This document shows, one piece after another, positions 23,651-33,580 of a DNA stretch of 64,000 nt. The notes beneath the pieces were generated by a model, which ran no database searches, was not told where the DNA came from, and worked only from the letters and a program-made list of their open reading frames with translations. The position numbers and the translations under genes are program-made. Numbering within the stretch: the stretch's first letter is position 1; each line of letters begins with the position of its first letter. The stretch covers positions 386,248 to 450,247 of the forward strand of contig CAZSSH010000005.1 in NCBI GenBank assembly GCA_964609825.1, read 5' to 3'. The DNA comes from CAZSSH01 sp964609825 (GTDB lineage Bacteria > Verrucomicrobiota > Lentisphaeria > Victivallales > Victivallaceae).

Positions 23651-23705
23651 TTGACTTTATTGATCCATTGTGCTATAATAATGATACAAAATAAAATTTA
23701 ATCAT
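23651..23705 (+). promoter_or_regulatory. Promoter and candidate operator of the alpha-mannosidase gene
   Basis: TTGACT (23651-23656) and TATAAT (23674-23679) with a 17-base spacer. Just downstream is ATGATACAAAA (23681-23691), whose ATGAT is matched by ATCAT at 23701-23705. The same ATGATACAAAA box follows the -10 of the LacI gene at 26914, suggesting shared control. Confidence 0.6.
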
Positions 23706-23727
23706 TTGAGCCGTTGGAGATGTCGGA

Positions 23728-26700
23728 ATGTATGATCGCGAGTTTGAGTTGCTGCTGGAGCGTTCGGAAAAAGTTGCTCAAAGACTGAAGTCGTTTCTCT
23801 TTGCCGAAAAACTTCCGTTGTCGCTTTCTTGCATGATGACCGCGCCGGATACTTTGTTTGCCGACGCCGTTGCCGGCGAGTATCAGCCGTGCCGGGGCGG
23901 CGACACTTGGGGGAAACCGTGGGACAATGCCTATTTCAGGATCCAAGCTCAAATCCCGAGCCATTGGCCACGGGAAAAATTGGCCTTGCGCCTCAATTTC
24001 TCAGGGGAGGGGATTTTGTTTGACGCCGCCGGCATCCCGGTCTACGGTTTGACCAACTCGTCCTATTTTAAAGACACGTTTACCAAGGAGTATTATCATC
24101 TCCCGCCCGGTGGATATGCCGACGGCAGGCTTGACCTTTATTGCGAATGTGCGGCCAACGAAATTTGCGGGCTGGATGTGGATTACGATCCCCCCTTGGA
24201 CACGCCGCACCGGTACGGCAAATTTTCCCCGGTCATCCGGGTGGCCGAGCTTGGCATTTTTGATTTTGACGTTTGGCATCTGGTTTTGGCTCTGGAGGTG
24301 CTGGCAAGTTACGCCCGCAAACTGGGTGCCGGCGACCATCGGGCGAGTTTGGTTTGCCGGGCCTTGGCCGATGTCTGCGACCGGTGGCACGACGATCCGC
24401 GCCGGGCTCCGGAACTGCGTAAAGCGCTGGAAAGATTTCTTGCCGGTCACCCCGGAGGCGCATTTGCGGTCACCGCGCATGCCGTCGGTCATGCCCACCT
24501 CGATGTCGCCTGGCAATGGCCGCTCTCTGAAACCGTCCGCAAAGTCGGGCGGACCTTCAGCTGTCAACTTAAGATGCTGGCGGATTTCCCGGATTATGTA
24601 TTCGGCGGATCGCAGCCGCAGCTTTATGAGTTTTGCCGGACGCGCTACCCTGAGCTTTTTGAGCAAGTCCGTCAGGCGGTGGCCGGCGGCCGCTGGGAGC
24701 TTCAGGGGGGGATGTGGGTGGAGCCGGACTGCAATATCCCCGACGCCGAGTCGCTGATCCGGCAGCTCTTGTACGGCAAAAATTTTTACCGCGATCAATT
24801 CGGCGTCGAAGTCACCAACGTTTGGCTGCCGGACGCATTTGGCTATACCGCCTCGCTGCCGCAAATCATCCGCAAATCCGGCTGCAACTATTTTTTGACC
24901 AATAAATTGTGTGTCAACCAATTCAACCGGTTCCCGCGCAACGCCTTTGACTGGCGCGGCATTGACGGCAGCATGGTATTGGCCTATTGTCCGCCCGAGG
25001 AAAACTACAACTCGGAGCTTTTGCCCGCTCAGATGATTGCCGCCGCCGACCGCATGGCGGAAAATGACCGCATGACCGATTATCTGACCCTTTTCGGCAT
25101 TGGCGACGGCGGCGGCGGCCCCAAAGAGGAATACATCGTCCGCGGTCGTTTGCTCCGTGATTTTGACGGGACGCCGCGGGTGAAATTCGGCAAGGCGGCC
25201 GATTTTTTTGCGTTGCTTGAGGAGCGTTACGGCGACAAGCTTCCTGAGTATGAGGGGGAACTCTATGTCGAGCTGCATCGCGGCACCCTGACCTCGCAGG
25301 CCCGGCTCAAGCGGGCCAACCGTCAATTGGAGCAAGAGCTCAATGCATTGGAAATCCTCGCCTGCGGTCTGCCGTTGGCCGATTTTCCGTCCGCTGCGCT
25401 TGAAAAAGCGTGGAAAATATTGCTCCTCAATCAGTTTCACGATATTTTGCCCGGCTCCTCCATCGGGATGGTGTGTGCCGAAGCGGAAACCGCCTACGGT
25501 CAGGCCCGGTTGCTTTGCCAAAACACGGCCAATGCCGTCGGGCAGCGCCTTTTTGAGCCGAAACCGGACTCTCTGGTATTGGTCAACACTCTGGATGTAC
25601 CGTTTCACCATCCGGTCGAGTTGCCGCCAAATTGGCACGCCGTTGAAACGTACCCGGCGCAGCGTTGTCGTGACCGGACATTTGTTGCGGTCGAAATCGC
25701 TCCCCTGAGCTCCGTCGAGTTGCGGAAAATTGCGCTGCCGGTGACGCCGGAGCCGGTCATCGACGCGCAAACAGTGCTCGAAAACGATTTCATCCGTTAT
25801 GTCTTTGCCCCTGACGGCACCTTGGCCGAAGCTTGGGACAAAGAGGCGGAGCGGAGCGTTTTGTCCGGCCCCGGCAACCGATTGCATCTCTATAATGATC
25901 ACCCCAATTTTTGGGAGGCCTGGGACATCGACCGCTTTTACCGTGAGGAGGAGATTGACGGCGGTTGCCGCTGCCGTCAATTGGCCGTAACCGGGCGAGG
26001 TCCGGTCTTTGACGAGCTCTCCATCGAGTGGCTGATTGGCGAAAAATCGACGTTGCAGCAAACGGTGCGGCTGGCCAAACACTCCAAACGCCTCGATTTT
26101 ATCTGCGAGGCCGATTGGCACGAAAATCGCAAACTTTTGCGCGTCGAGTTTCCGGTGGCGCTCACCATGCCGGAGGCCGTCTCCGATATTGCCGGAGGAT
26201 TTTTAAAGCGATCGACGCATTGCAATACGTCCTGGGAATTCGCCCGCTTTGAGGCGGCGGCCCACCGTTATTTTGATCTCTCGGAGACAGGATACGGCGT
26301 TGCCTTGCTCAACGATTGCAAATATGGTTACGCCGTCCGCAAGGATGCCCTCGATCTGGCGCTTTTACGCGCTCCCAAGTCGCCGGATTGGGACGCCGAT
26401 CAGGGGATGCATCACTTTACTTATGCTTTGCTGCCGCATCAAAACATGCTGGCCGACTCCGATGTCATGGCCGAGAGTGCCATCCTGAACCGGCCGCCCC
26501 GGTGTTTTGACGGTTTGGCGGGTCAGTTTCAATTGCCGTGTCATTGGTTCTGGTCTGACGGTGTCGGTATCGCGGCAATCAAAAAAGCGGAAAAAGAATC
26601 CGCCTGGATCGTCCGATTGGTCGAGCGGCGCGGTGCTGTTTCGCGGGCGGAGCTTGCGCTCAACGGTCGGTTTACGGTTTCGGAAACCAATTTGATCGAG

Positions 26701-26823
26701 TGGACCAGCATTCATCAATATCCGTTCTCCGACCGTATTGCCTTGACATTGACCCCGTTTGAAATCAAAACCTTGAAACTGACTCCGGCAAAAGACGGTC
26801 CAAACAAAGAAAAATATCATTAA
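23728..26823 (+). CDS. GH38 alpha-mannosidase
   Basis: 1031 residues, typical for bacterial cytosolic GH38 enzymes; no signal peptide. The catalytic domain starts near 245 with HAVGHAHLDVAWQWPL (zinc ligands His257 and Asp259) and has the nucleophile Asp369 in WLPDAFGYTASLPQI. Further GH38 motifs are GGRWELQGGMWVEPD (320-334), LFGIGDGGGGP and LLNQFHDILPGSSIGMV. The C-terminal part is the beta-sandwich super-domain. RBS GGAGATG. It would remove alpha-linked mannose from imported oligosaccharides. It carries the same upstream box as the LacI gene 90 bases downstream. Confidence 0.93.
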   Translation: MYDREFELLLERSEKVAQRLKSFLFAEKLPLSLSCMMTAPDTLFADAVAGEYQPCRGGDTWGKPWDNAYFRIQAQIPSHWPREKLALRLNFSGEGILFDAAGIPVYGLTNSSYFKDTFTKEYYHLPPGGYADGRLDLYCECAANEICGLDVDYDPPLDTPHRYGKFSPVIRVAELGIFDFDVWHLVLALEVLASYARKLGAGDHRASLVCRALADVCDRWHDDPRRAPELRKALERFLAGHPGGAFAVTAHAVGHAHLDVAWQWPLSETVRKVGRTFSCQLKMLADFPDYVFGGSQPQLYEFCRTRYPELFEQVRQAVAGGRWELQGGMWVEPDCNIPDAESLIRQLLYGKNFYRDQFGVEVTNVWLPDAFGYTASLPQIIRKSGCNYFLTNKLCVNQFNRFPRNAFDWRGIDGSMVLAYCPPEENYNSELLPAQMIAAADRMAENDRMTDYLTLFGIGDGGGGPKEEYIVRGRLLRDFDGTPRVKFGKAADFFALLEERYGDKLPEYEGELYVELHRGTLTSQARLKRANRQLEQELNALEILACGLPLADFPSAALEKAWKILLLNQFHDILPGSSIGMVCAEAETAYGQARLLCQNTANAVGQRLFEPKPDSLVLVNTLDVPFHHPVELPPNWHAVETYPAQRCRDRTFVAVEIAPLSSVELRKIALPVTPEPVIDAQTVLENDFIRYVFAPDGTLAEAWDKEAERSVLSGPGNRLHLYNDHPNFWEAWDIDRFYREEEIDGGCRCRQLAVTGRGPVFDELSIEWLIGEKSTLQQTVRLAKHSKRLDFICEADWHENRKLLRVEFPVALTMPEAVSDIAGGFLKRSTHCNTSWEFARFEAAAHRYFDLSETGYGVALLNDCKYGYAVRKDALDLALLRAPKSPDWDADQGMHHFTYALLPHQNMLADSDVMAESAILNRPPRCFDGLAGQFQLPCHWFWSDGVGIAAIKKAEKESAWIVRLVERRGAVSRAELALNGRFTVSETNLIEWTSIHQYPFSDRIALTLTPFEIKTLKLTPAKDGPNKEKYH

Positions 26824-26838
26824 TTCCCTGATTGCCTA

Positions 26839-26898
26839 TTGACTTTTGTTTTTAAATGTGGTATAATACAGCAATGATACAAAACATTTTTTTATCAT
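26839..26898 (+). promoter_or_regulatory. Promoter and candidate operator of LacI locus 1
   Basis: TTGACT (26839-26844) and TATAAT (26862-26867), spacer 17. Downstream lies ATGATACAAAA (26874-26884) with an inverted partner TATCAT at 26893-26898, overlapping the transcribed leader, where a repressor would block elongation. Confidence 0.6.
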
Positions 26899-26913
26899 AG
26901 GAGATAAAAAAAA

Positions 26914-27945
26914 GTGCCAAAACAACCCAAACCCAGCGTGCGGTCGATTGCCGCGAGTTTAAATGTAAGTCCGATCACCGTTTCGCGTGTTTTGAGCGGT
27001 TCCCCGTCGGTGAGCCAGGAGACGCGTGACCGGGTGCTTGATGAAGTCAACAAGGTCGGTTACGACTTTTTTAACCGCTCAAAAATCCTCCGGCAGGAGC
27101 GCGACACCAACGTGGTGATTCATTGCGGCGAGGATAAATTACTGCAGGACCGCATTTTCGGATTTTACTCGGATCTTTATTACCGCTGCGTCAAGCGCCT
27201 CCATGCCGAGGGGTTTCATGCCTATCTGGTCAATTATGACGAGCACCCCGAGATCGCTTTTGAGGCTCAGGACAGCGCCGGCAATCTGATTTTATTGGGA
27301 CCGATCGCCGAAGCGCGCTTTGCCGAGATCCGGGCTCGTTATCCGAAATTGTCAATCGTCTCCTTTGGCGGCAATGTCCACGATGTGCTGGAGGTCGGCT
27401 GCTCCGACTTTATCGGCGGAGCTTTGGCTGCCGAACAATTATTCGCTTTTGGACATCGGCGGGTCGCAATGCCGTCGCCGCTCAACGAGCAAATTACCCG
27501 TAAACGCTACGGCGGCTTTTATGCCACCTTTTTGGCGCTGGGGGGCGAAGTGGACGGATTGCCTTTTTGGGGCACGGGCAACCGCAACGGCGATGATCCG
27601 ATGCTCGAAAAATTGATCAGTGATTACCTCAAAAATACTTCCTCCGACCGTCGCGCCACCGCCTTTTTTTGTCCGCAAGGTTATACTGCATTTTTTTTGA
27701 TGCAGTACTTTGCCAAAGTAAATATCAGCGTACCAAAGGATTTCAGTTTGGTAACTTATGATAATTTTGAAATGTTTGATCACACCAATCCGCCTTTGGC
27801 CCGGGTTTGGTTCAGCACCAAAGATTTGGTGATCCAAATTGTCGAAGCGCTGATAAAATTTCGTAATTCTCCGGCTCCGCTTCCCGCCAGCATTGAAATC
27901 GCCCCCATTTTTACCATGAATCAATCACTTGCATTTAAGCCGTAA
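26914..27945 (+). CDS. LacI-family regulator of glycan locus 1
   Basis: 343 residues with a GTG start (GGAG about 9 bases upstream). The LacI helix-turn-helix and hinge read SVRSIAASLNVSPITVSRVL, then GSPSVSQETRDRVLDEVNKV. The C-terminal sugar-binding core (IVSFGGNVHDVLEV, then AAEQLFAFGHRRVAMPS and KDFSLVTYDNFEMF) is recognisable. It sits first in a plus-strand operon with a prepilin-like protein and four glycan-active proteins, and is probably autoregulated through the box at 26874-26898. It differs clearly from the two LacI paralogues at 48190 and 62455. Confidence 0.88.
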   Translation: MPKQPKPSVRSIAASLNVSPITVSRVLSGSPSVSQETRDRVLDEVNKVGYDFFNRSKILRQERDTNVVIHCGEDKLLQDRIFGFYSDLYYRCVKRLHAEGFHAYLVNYDEHPEIAFEAQDSAGNLILLGPIAEARFAEIRARYPKLSIVSFGGNVHDVLEVGCSDFIGGALAAEQLFAFGHRRVAMPSPLNEQITRKRYGGFYATFLALGGEVDGLPFWGTGNRNGDDPMLEKLISDYLKNTSSDRRATAFFCPQGYTAFFLMQYFAKVNISVPKDFSLVTYDNFEMFDHTNPPLARVWFSTKDLVIQIVEALIKFRNSPAPLPASIEIAPIFTMNQSLAFKP

Positions 27946-27974
27946 TATCCCCAAATAATCACAGGAGGTTTCCA

Positions 27975-28799
27975 ATGAGAAATGCGTCCGCATCAACCGG
28001 TACAACCGAAGTAACATGCAAATCGGACACGGTTCACCGGCAAAACAAGCCATTGTTTACATTGATTGAGCTTTTGGTAGTGATTGCCATTATCGCTATT
28101 TTGGCATCTATGCTGCTGCCGGCGCTCGGCAAAGCCAGAGATCGCGCCCGGTCCACCAGTTGCATTTCCAATCAAAAGCAGATCGGTGCGTCCTATTTGT
28201 CATATGCCAATGATTATGCTGACTTTATGCCTTTTTCATGTCCCGGAGGCGGCAACAGTTGGAAAACATGGTGGCAAAGCGTGTGCCCCTATCTTGGATA
28301 CAAGGACGTTTCATTGACCACCGGGCCGGAGCCCAAAGTATTGCAGTGTCCGGCCAAAAATAATTATTTGACCAAGGGTTCTCCCAATTTGCCCGCCGGA
28401 TGTACCCTGCCGGCGGCCAATAAAGAGCGTTACCGGACCAATTACGGCTTTAACATCAATTGCAGCCGCAGCGGCTACGGCGGTACCAATAATTACGAAA
28501 AGGTCGTCAAATTAACGCAAATGCGCCGCACCTCCGAGGCGGTGGTGCTGACGGATGTTACCGCGCTTGATACTACCGGTACGTCCGAGTCCGACGGCTA
28601 CACTCACACCACGGATTGGGCCAGCGGCGCTCCGTCGATCCGCTCTGCCGATCCGCGCCATGCCGATGCTATGAATGTCGCCTATCTTGACGGTCACGCC
28701 GGCACGGCCAGAGTGATGTCGATTACCGGGACGTTATACAACTGGAGTTTGCCCAAACAGGCGGGCATCTGGCCCTATCTGGATTTGGGATCGCGTTAA
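27975..28799 (+). CDS. Prepilin-type exported protein (DUF1559-like), locus 1
   Basis: 274 residues. A 27-residue polar leader precedes FTLIELLVVIAIIAIL (Phe28), the type IV prepilin/pseudopilin helix, followed by ASMLLPALGKARDRA. The residue before the Phe is Leu, not the usual Gly. The globular part contains CISNQKQIGASYLSYANDY and, near the C-terminus, HADAMNVAYLDG, a perfect H-X9-DG motif. Such proteins are greatly expanded in Planctomycetes and Lentisphaerota and are thought to be exported and surface-displayed. Strong RBS AGGAGG. Sits 29 bases after the LacI gene and before a carbohydrate-binding protein, so a role in glycan capture is inferred. Confidence 0.85.
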   Translation: MRNASASTGTTEVTCKSDTVHRQNKPLFTLIELLVVIAIIAILASMLLPALGKARDRARSTSCISNQKQIGASYLSYANDYADFMPFSCPGGGNSWKTWWQSVCPYLGYKDVSLTTGPEPKVLQCPAKNNYLTKGSPNLPAGCTLPAANKERYRTNYGFNINCSRSGYGGTNNYEKVVKLTQMRRTSEAVVLTDVTALDTTGTSESDGYTHTTDWASGAPSIRSADPRHADAMNVAYLDGHAGTARVMSITGTLYNWSLPKQAGIWPYLDLGSR

Positions 28800-28823
28800 A
28801 AAACAATAAAGGAACCTTGAAAA

Positions 28824-29384
28824 ATGAATTTTTGCAAAACAATCCTGTTGACCGCCGGTGCCTTTGCCGGAGTGACCGCTTACAGTGCCAACCTCATCAG
28901 CAACGGCGAATTTGAGGCATTCAATCAATGGAGCTGGGACGGGCAAAAACCGGCGACGCTCTCCGCGGAGAGTCCCTATGGCGGAAAAAGTTGTCTTTTG
29001 ATCTCGGGCGATACCCCCGGCAAAAGCGGCTATGTCTATCAAAATGTCAAAATGGAGCCCGGAAAATCCTACAAACTCACGTTGTTTGTCAAAAGCGATA
29101 ACGCTGCGGGAAATGATTTTTCCGTTCGTTGTCTGTTGTGGAAAAAAGATCCCGTCTCCGGCAAAAACGCCCCCTGCGGCTGGCTCGACGTCCCGGCCAA
29201 GAGCGGCGTCATTGAGCTTGTCAGCACCGGCGGCACCCATGACTGGAAAGAATTCACCCGAGTCATTCCCGGCGATGCCATCCCCCAGGTCGATGCCATG
29301 CTGCTTTTTTTGAACCGCAAAGACAACGGTACGGGCAAAATTTATATCGACGATCTGGTGCTGGAGGAAATCCCGCAGGAGTAG
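28824..29384 (+). CDS. Secreted carbohydrate-binding module protein (CBM4/9-like)
   Basis: 186 residues with a signal peptide ending near residue 21 (TAYSA). The mature part is a single jelly-roll: NLISNGEFEAFNQWSWDG, GGKSCLLISGDTPGKSG, VKMEPGKSYKLTLFVK and, at the end, GTGKIYIDDLVLEE, the standard order of strands in CBM4/9/CBM22-type modules. There is no catalytic domain, so it probably binds glycan outside the cytoplasm, possibly with the prepilin-like protein or the GH39-like enzyme encoded on either side. Intergenic distances are 24 and 57 bases. Confidence 0.7.
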   Translation: MNFCKTILLTAGAFAGVTAYSANLISNGEFEAFNQWSWDGQKPATLSAESPYGGKSCLLISGDTPGKSGYVYQNVKMEPGKSYKLTLFVKSDNAAGNDFSVRCLLWKKDPVSGKNAPCGWLDVPAKSGVIELVSTGGTHDWKEFTRVIPGDAIPQVDAMLLFLNRKDNGTGKIYIDDLVLEEIPQE

Positions 29385-29441
29385 CTCTTTATTTTTCGTT
29401 TGCCGGCAATCAACAATTTTTATTTTTTAAGGATTCAAAAA

Positions 29442-32339
29442 ATGTATCGAAAGACCGCTTTTGCCCTTTTTTGGGGGATCACATGCGTGTTTCAGGCAAA
29501 TCTCGGCGCCGTCAACCTTTGGCCGGGCGACAGTTCATTTGAAACGGCTTCGGACAATTTCACTGTGCCGCGCGACGTAAAATACGCTTATGACGGCAAA
29601 TATTCTCTCCGCATCGACCCCGGCGTCGAAAACTCGGGGCATAAAATATTTTTGTCCAAACTGCCTAACCTTGATTATGTGATTGCCTTTTATGCCAAAT
29701 CCGAGAAGCCCGCGACCATCACGGCAATCAGCAATGATGACTTTTGGGGGTGGAACGGGCACGCCAATTTCAACATCGGTCCGGAGTGGACGCGCTGCGT
29801 CATGCCGTTAAAAAAACAAAATCAGATTACCTCGGTGACCCTCACGGTCAAGCCCCCGTCCGATCAGGCCGTCTGGATTGACGCGGCGGGGCTGTATCAG
29901 GGAACGCAAGCCCAAGAGTACCGGCCGGCCAATGCCGTCGATCTCGGGTTTGCCACTGTCGAGCCGGTGGCCGGTTTGCTCAATTGCTCCAATCAGCCGG
30001 TCAACAGCACGCTTTCCTGCCGTAACAATACCGATGGCGATGCGGAAGTCGAGCTCACCGGCACTGTCGAAAATGCTTCCACACGGGAAACAACTCAACT
30101 TTTTAGTCAAAAGATCAAACTTGGCAAGGGGGAACTCTTTGAAACTCCGGTCACGGTGCTCAAAGAAGCCGGTCGCGGCTATTACGTGATGCGCGCCAAA
30201 GCGGTGGTCAACGGTAAAACGTTTACCCACGCCCAACCGATGGTGATTGTCGATCCGCCGCTGCCGGTGTCGCCGGATTCCTTTTTCGGCATCCATTTCT
30301 CAGACGGGGTGATGGGGCGCAACATCGGCGCCGCCTGGAGCCGGACCTTTGACCAATGGTCCTGGCGCATCCCCGACAAAGACGGCAATTACAATATCAA
30401 CTCCGATGACCTTACCAAAATTACCGCCCGGTACGGCGTCCGCCAGTCGCGCTGCATCAATCTCCACGGTGCTCCGGCGTCGATCAAAGACAAAGACGGC
30501 AAAATCATGGACCGGGATCTCGTCAAGTATGTCGGCGCAATGACCCAAGCCTACGACAACACATTTCAATACATTGAGCTCGAAAACGAGCCCGATCTGG
30601 TATTCCCCAATCAGCCGGAGGAATATGCGAGGTTGCTCAAACTCACAGTCCCGGAAGTACGTAAATATGCCCCTGACGCCAAAATCGTCGGCGCCTCGGT
30701 TTCCGGTGTCGATTTCAACCAAAATTTTATCTATGTCGACAAAGTTCTCGCCGATGCGGGCAACCTTTTAGACGTGATTTCGGTGCATCCCTATACTTAT
30801 AATCACTATGTTGACGCTTCCGGCGGGGATATCGGGCCGGAAAAAGCCAAAACCTACGAGCGGGCGCTGTTGTTGCGCGAACTCATCAAAAAGCATGGCG
30901 GCAATCAGGAAATCTGGTACGGCGAAGTCGGCTGGGCGCCGGATGTCACCGAGGATTATCTCTCGGATGTTTCGCGCCGCAATGCATCGTATATCCCGCG
31001 TCTCATGGTGCTCAGCAAGGCTGCCGGGGTTAAAAAGGTCTTTTACTTTTTGATCGAGACATGTTTGGAGCGGGAGCGCTACAATTACGGCCTCTGGCGC
31101 TCGGGTAAACCGTTGCCCGGTACTGCCGCCTATGCCGGCTGCGCCCAGATTTTGGAGGGGTCCAAACCGCTGGGAGTGATTGCCAACAACGATTACCATA
31201 TTTTTCCCTTTTTGCATCGCGACGGCCGTTTGTTTGCGGTCGTCTGGACCAGCAACGGCAGTCAGACCCAATTGATACTGCCATTGGCGAAAAACGAAGT
31301 CGGCGAGGTGCGCGACATGTTTAACAACCCTTTGTCCGGCACCTTTGACCAAGGCAAATACGTCCTTCCGATTGACGGCGAAGTGCGGTATTTGTTTGCC
31401 GAAAATCTCTCTCGGGAGGAGTTTTTGCAGCGCTTGAGCGACTCGCAGTGCGAGCTGCCGCCATTAAAAATAATGTGGGAACTCGCGTCCGGCAAGAGTG
31501 TGATTGTCAATGTCGAAAACATCCGCACGCAAAAACTGACGGGGGCGCTTACCGTCAGCGGCGCGGACTTTGCCAACCCCGAGCGGCCGTTGAACTTGGA
31601 GCCCGCCGGGACGGCACGGTTTAAATTTAATGCCAATTTGCCGGTGAGCGGCAAACAGCTAACCGTGACCGCCAAGACCGATCTGGGCGACAGCGCGAGC
31701 TCTTACCGCGCCGAGTTGCTGGCATGTCCGCGCGGGACTCCCGCGCTGACCGGCGAGCTTGCCGCCGACCGGCGTTTGCCCCGGATGGATTCGCGCAATT
31801 ATCTGTTGCCCAACGACCCGACCAACGGCTGGGAAGGCCCGGCCAATTTGAGTGTGGAGAGTTTATTGCGCTATGACAAAGATTATCTTTACATCCTTAT
31901 TGACGTGCGTGACGATATCCACGTCCAGACGCAAAAAACCGGCCGGTTGTGGTCGCAGGACTCAATCCAGCTGGCAATCGACACCAAAGGCAATGCAGAG
32001 CCCAATGCCGGTTTTGACAAGGATGATTATGAGTTCGGCTTCGGCCTCAGCAGCGGCCGGGCGGAAAAAGAGCTTACTTATACCTATGACTCCGGGCGGA
32101 TGGCGGCAATTTTGGATGCGGTCAAGTGCAACATTTTCCGTGAAAGCGATAAAACTTGTTACCGGATCGCCATTCCGTGGCAGGCGATCAAAGTCAAGCC
32201 GGAGCCGGGAATGATCTTTGGGCTCAATTTTACGGCCAATGACAATGACGGCACCATGCTGCGTTACTGGATGGGGCTCACTCCGGGAATCGTCGATGCC
32301 AAAAATCCGGCCGTTTACAAGAAATTTATGCTGGAGTGA
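29442..32339 (+). CDS. Secreted clan GH-A glycosidase (GH39-like) with CBM domains
   Basis: 965 residues from the ATG at 29442 (AAGGA 8 bases upstream). Signal peptide to about residue 23, then an N-terminal jelly-roll (about 24-160) and a beta-sandwich (165-270). The TIM barrel starts at FFGIHFSDGV (281-290); acid/base is Glu383 in LENEPD and the likely nucleophile is Glu495 in WYGEVGW, as in GH39 and related families. The last 200 residues look like a family 9-type CBM (DKDYLYILIDVRDDIHVQ, then SQDSIQLAID). Related GH39 enzymes are xylosidases, iduronidases and mannosidases; the substrate here is undetermined. Confidence 0.78.
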   Translation: MYRKTAFALFWGITCVFQANLGAVNLWPGDSSFETASDNFTVPRDVKYAYDGKYSLRIDPGVENSGHKIFLSKLPNLDYVIAFYAKSEKPATITAISNDDFWGWNGHANFNIGPEWTRCVMPLKKQNQITSVTLTVKPPSDQAVWIDAAGLYQGTQAQEYRPANAVDLGFATVEPVAGLLNCSNQPVNSTLSCRNNTDGDAEVELTGTVENASTRETTQLFSQKIKLGKGELFETPVTVLKEAGRGYYVMRAKAVVNGKTFTHAQPMVIVDPPLPVSPDSFFGIHFSDGVMGRNIGAAWSRTFDQWSWRIPDKDGNYNINSDDLTKITARYGVRQSRCINLHGAPASIKDKDGKIMDRDLVKYVGAMTQAYDNTFQYIELENEPDLVFPNQPEEYARLLKLTVPEVRKYAPDAKIVGASVSGVDFNQNFIYVDKVLADAGNLLDVISVHPYTYNHYVDASGGDIGPEKAKTYERALLLRELIKKHGGNQEIWYGEVGWAPDVTEDYLSDVSRRNASYIPRLMVLSKAAGVKKVFYFLIETCLERERYNYGLWRSGKPLPGTAAYAGCAQILEGSKPLGVIANNDYHIFPFLHRDGRLFAVVWTSNGSQTQLILPLAKNEVGEVRDMFNNPLSGTFDQGKYVLPIDGEVRYLFAENLSREEFLQRLSDSQCELPPLKIMWELASGKSVIVNVENIRTQKLTGALTVSGADFANPERPLNLEPAGTARFKFNANLPVSGKQLTVTAKTDLGDSASSYRAELLACPRGTPALTGELAADRRLPRMDSRNYLLPNDPTNGWEGPANLSVESLLRYDKDYLYILIDVRDDIHVQTQKTGRLWSQDSIQLAIDTKGNAEPNAGFDKDDYEFGFGLSSGRAEKELTYTYDSGRMAAILDAVKCNIFRESDKTCYRIAIPWQAIKVKPEPGMIFGLNFTANDNDGTMLRYWMGLTPGIVDAKNPAVYKKFMLE

Positions 32340-32368
32340 CATCCTCCGGCGATATAAAGGAGATCGTT

Positions 32369-33580
32369 ATGGATCAACCGCTGTTATGGGGTGACGGGGA
32401 GCACGATGATGCCCCGGCCATCCAAAAAATGCTCGATTCCGGCGTGAGCTGCGTTTCTTTGCCGCCGCCGGCAAAGAATTATCTGATCCAAAGCACGCTT
32501 TGGATCGACTCCAATCAGGAGCTCAGGCTTGACCGCTGGAGCGTCATCCGGCTTGCCGACCGCGCCAATGTGAAAATGCTGGCCAACCGCAATTTTGAAC
32601 GTGGCGACCGCCGCATCCGCATTACCGGCGGCATCTGGGATGCCAACAATCTCGGACAAAAGCCCAACCGCATGGCCGAGCGCTGGCTCAAAAATTTGCC
32701 GGAGTACGATGAGTTCGGGCCCGGATTCAGCCGTCAACGCTGCTTCGGCGACACCATGTATTTTGAAAATGTCGCTGATTTTGTGTTGCAAAATGTGACA
32801 TTTCGCAATCCGGTCACCTATGCCTTTCATGCCTGCAAACTCTCTTATTTTGTCATTGACGAAATCGAATTCGACTTCACAACGTGGAATCCGATGCAGG
32901 CCAACATGGACGGCGTCCATCTTGACGGCGGCAGCCATCACGGCAAGATTTCCAATCTCCGGGGCTGCTGTTTTGACGACATGGTGGCGCTCAACGCCAA
33001 TGACGGCCTTTGCTCGGCCTGCGAGGATGCCGTCACCGATATTGATGTGGACGGTGTTTATTGCGAATTTTGCCACAGCGCGGTCCGTCTGCTCTCCACC
33101 GGGGCCGACCTCCGGCGCATTACCATTCGCAACATTCACGGCAATTTTTACCGTTATGCCGTCGGGCTGACGCATTTTTTTGAGGACCGGCAGACCCGGG
33201 GAAGGTTTGACCGGATTGTGATTGCGGATTGTTTCTTTGCCAAAGCCCCGCAACCGAAAGATTATCCGTGGCCGCTGGCGCCATATCCTCCCATTTTTTG
33301 CGATCAAAAGATTGATATCGGCACTTTGACGGTAGAGCGGGTTTACCGCGATGAATCTACCGAGGCGCTGCCGACGATATTGGTCAGCCAAGGTTGCCGT
33401 ATCGGTAATTTTGTCTGTCGGGACTGCGGAACGCAAAACCGTCTCGACGAGCCGATTGTTTTTTTACAAAACAATGGGAAAATCGATCAGCTGATTTTGG
33501 AAAATATCCAATGTGAGCCGGAATTCGGCTCCGGCAACGTGATTCCGCTGCAGGGAAATGACTCCGCTGCAGGGAAATGA
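32369..33580 (+). CDS. Right-handed beta-helix protein, GH28-like
   Basis: 403 residues from the ATG at 32369, supported by AAAGGAGA. No signal peptide. The coil repeats are visible (RRIRITGGIWDANN, VADFVLQNVTFRN, LRRITIRNIHG). Two clusters resemble the GH28 polygalacturonase active site: NMDGVHLDGG (Asn179, Asp181) and DDMVALNA (Asp203, Asp204). The expected GHG and RIK motifs are not obvious, so a related lyase or hydrolase is possible. It lies between the GH39-like and GH2 genes of the same operon. A 19-bp tandem duplication at its 3' end created the present stop and changed the last residues. Confidence 0.65.
   Translation: MDQPLLWGDGEHDDAPAIQKMLDSGVSCVSLPPPAKNYLIQSTLWIDSNQELRLDRWSVIRLADRANVKMLANRNFERGDRRIRITGGIWDANNLGQKPNRMAERWLKNLPEYDEFGPGFSRQRCFGDTMYFENVADFVLQNVTFRNPVTYAFHACKLSYFVIDEIEFDFTTWNPMQANMDGVHLDGGSHHGKISNLRGCCFDDMVALNANDGLCSACEDAVTDIDVDGVYCEFCHSAVRLLSTGADLRRITIRNIHGNFYRYAVGLTHFFEDRQTRGRFDRIVIADCFFAKAPQPKDYPWPLAPYPPIFCDQKIDIGTLTVERVYRDESTEALPTILVSQGCRIGNFVCRDCGTQNRLDEPIVFLQNNGKIDQLILENIQCEPEFGSGNVIPLQGNDSAAGK

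Noticed and set aside
24001..26121. 706-codon minus-strand open frame opposite the GH38 gene
   Set aside because: The plus frame has full GH38 motifs. Long antisense frames are expected here from GC-rich codon use, and this one shows no recognisable motif, RBS or neighbours on that strand.
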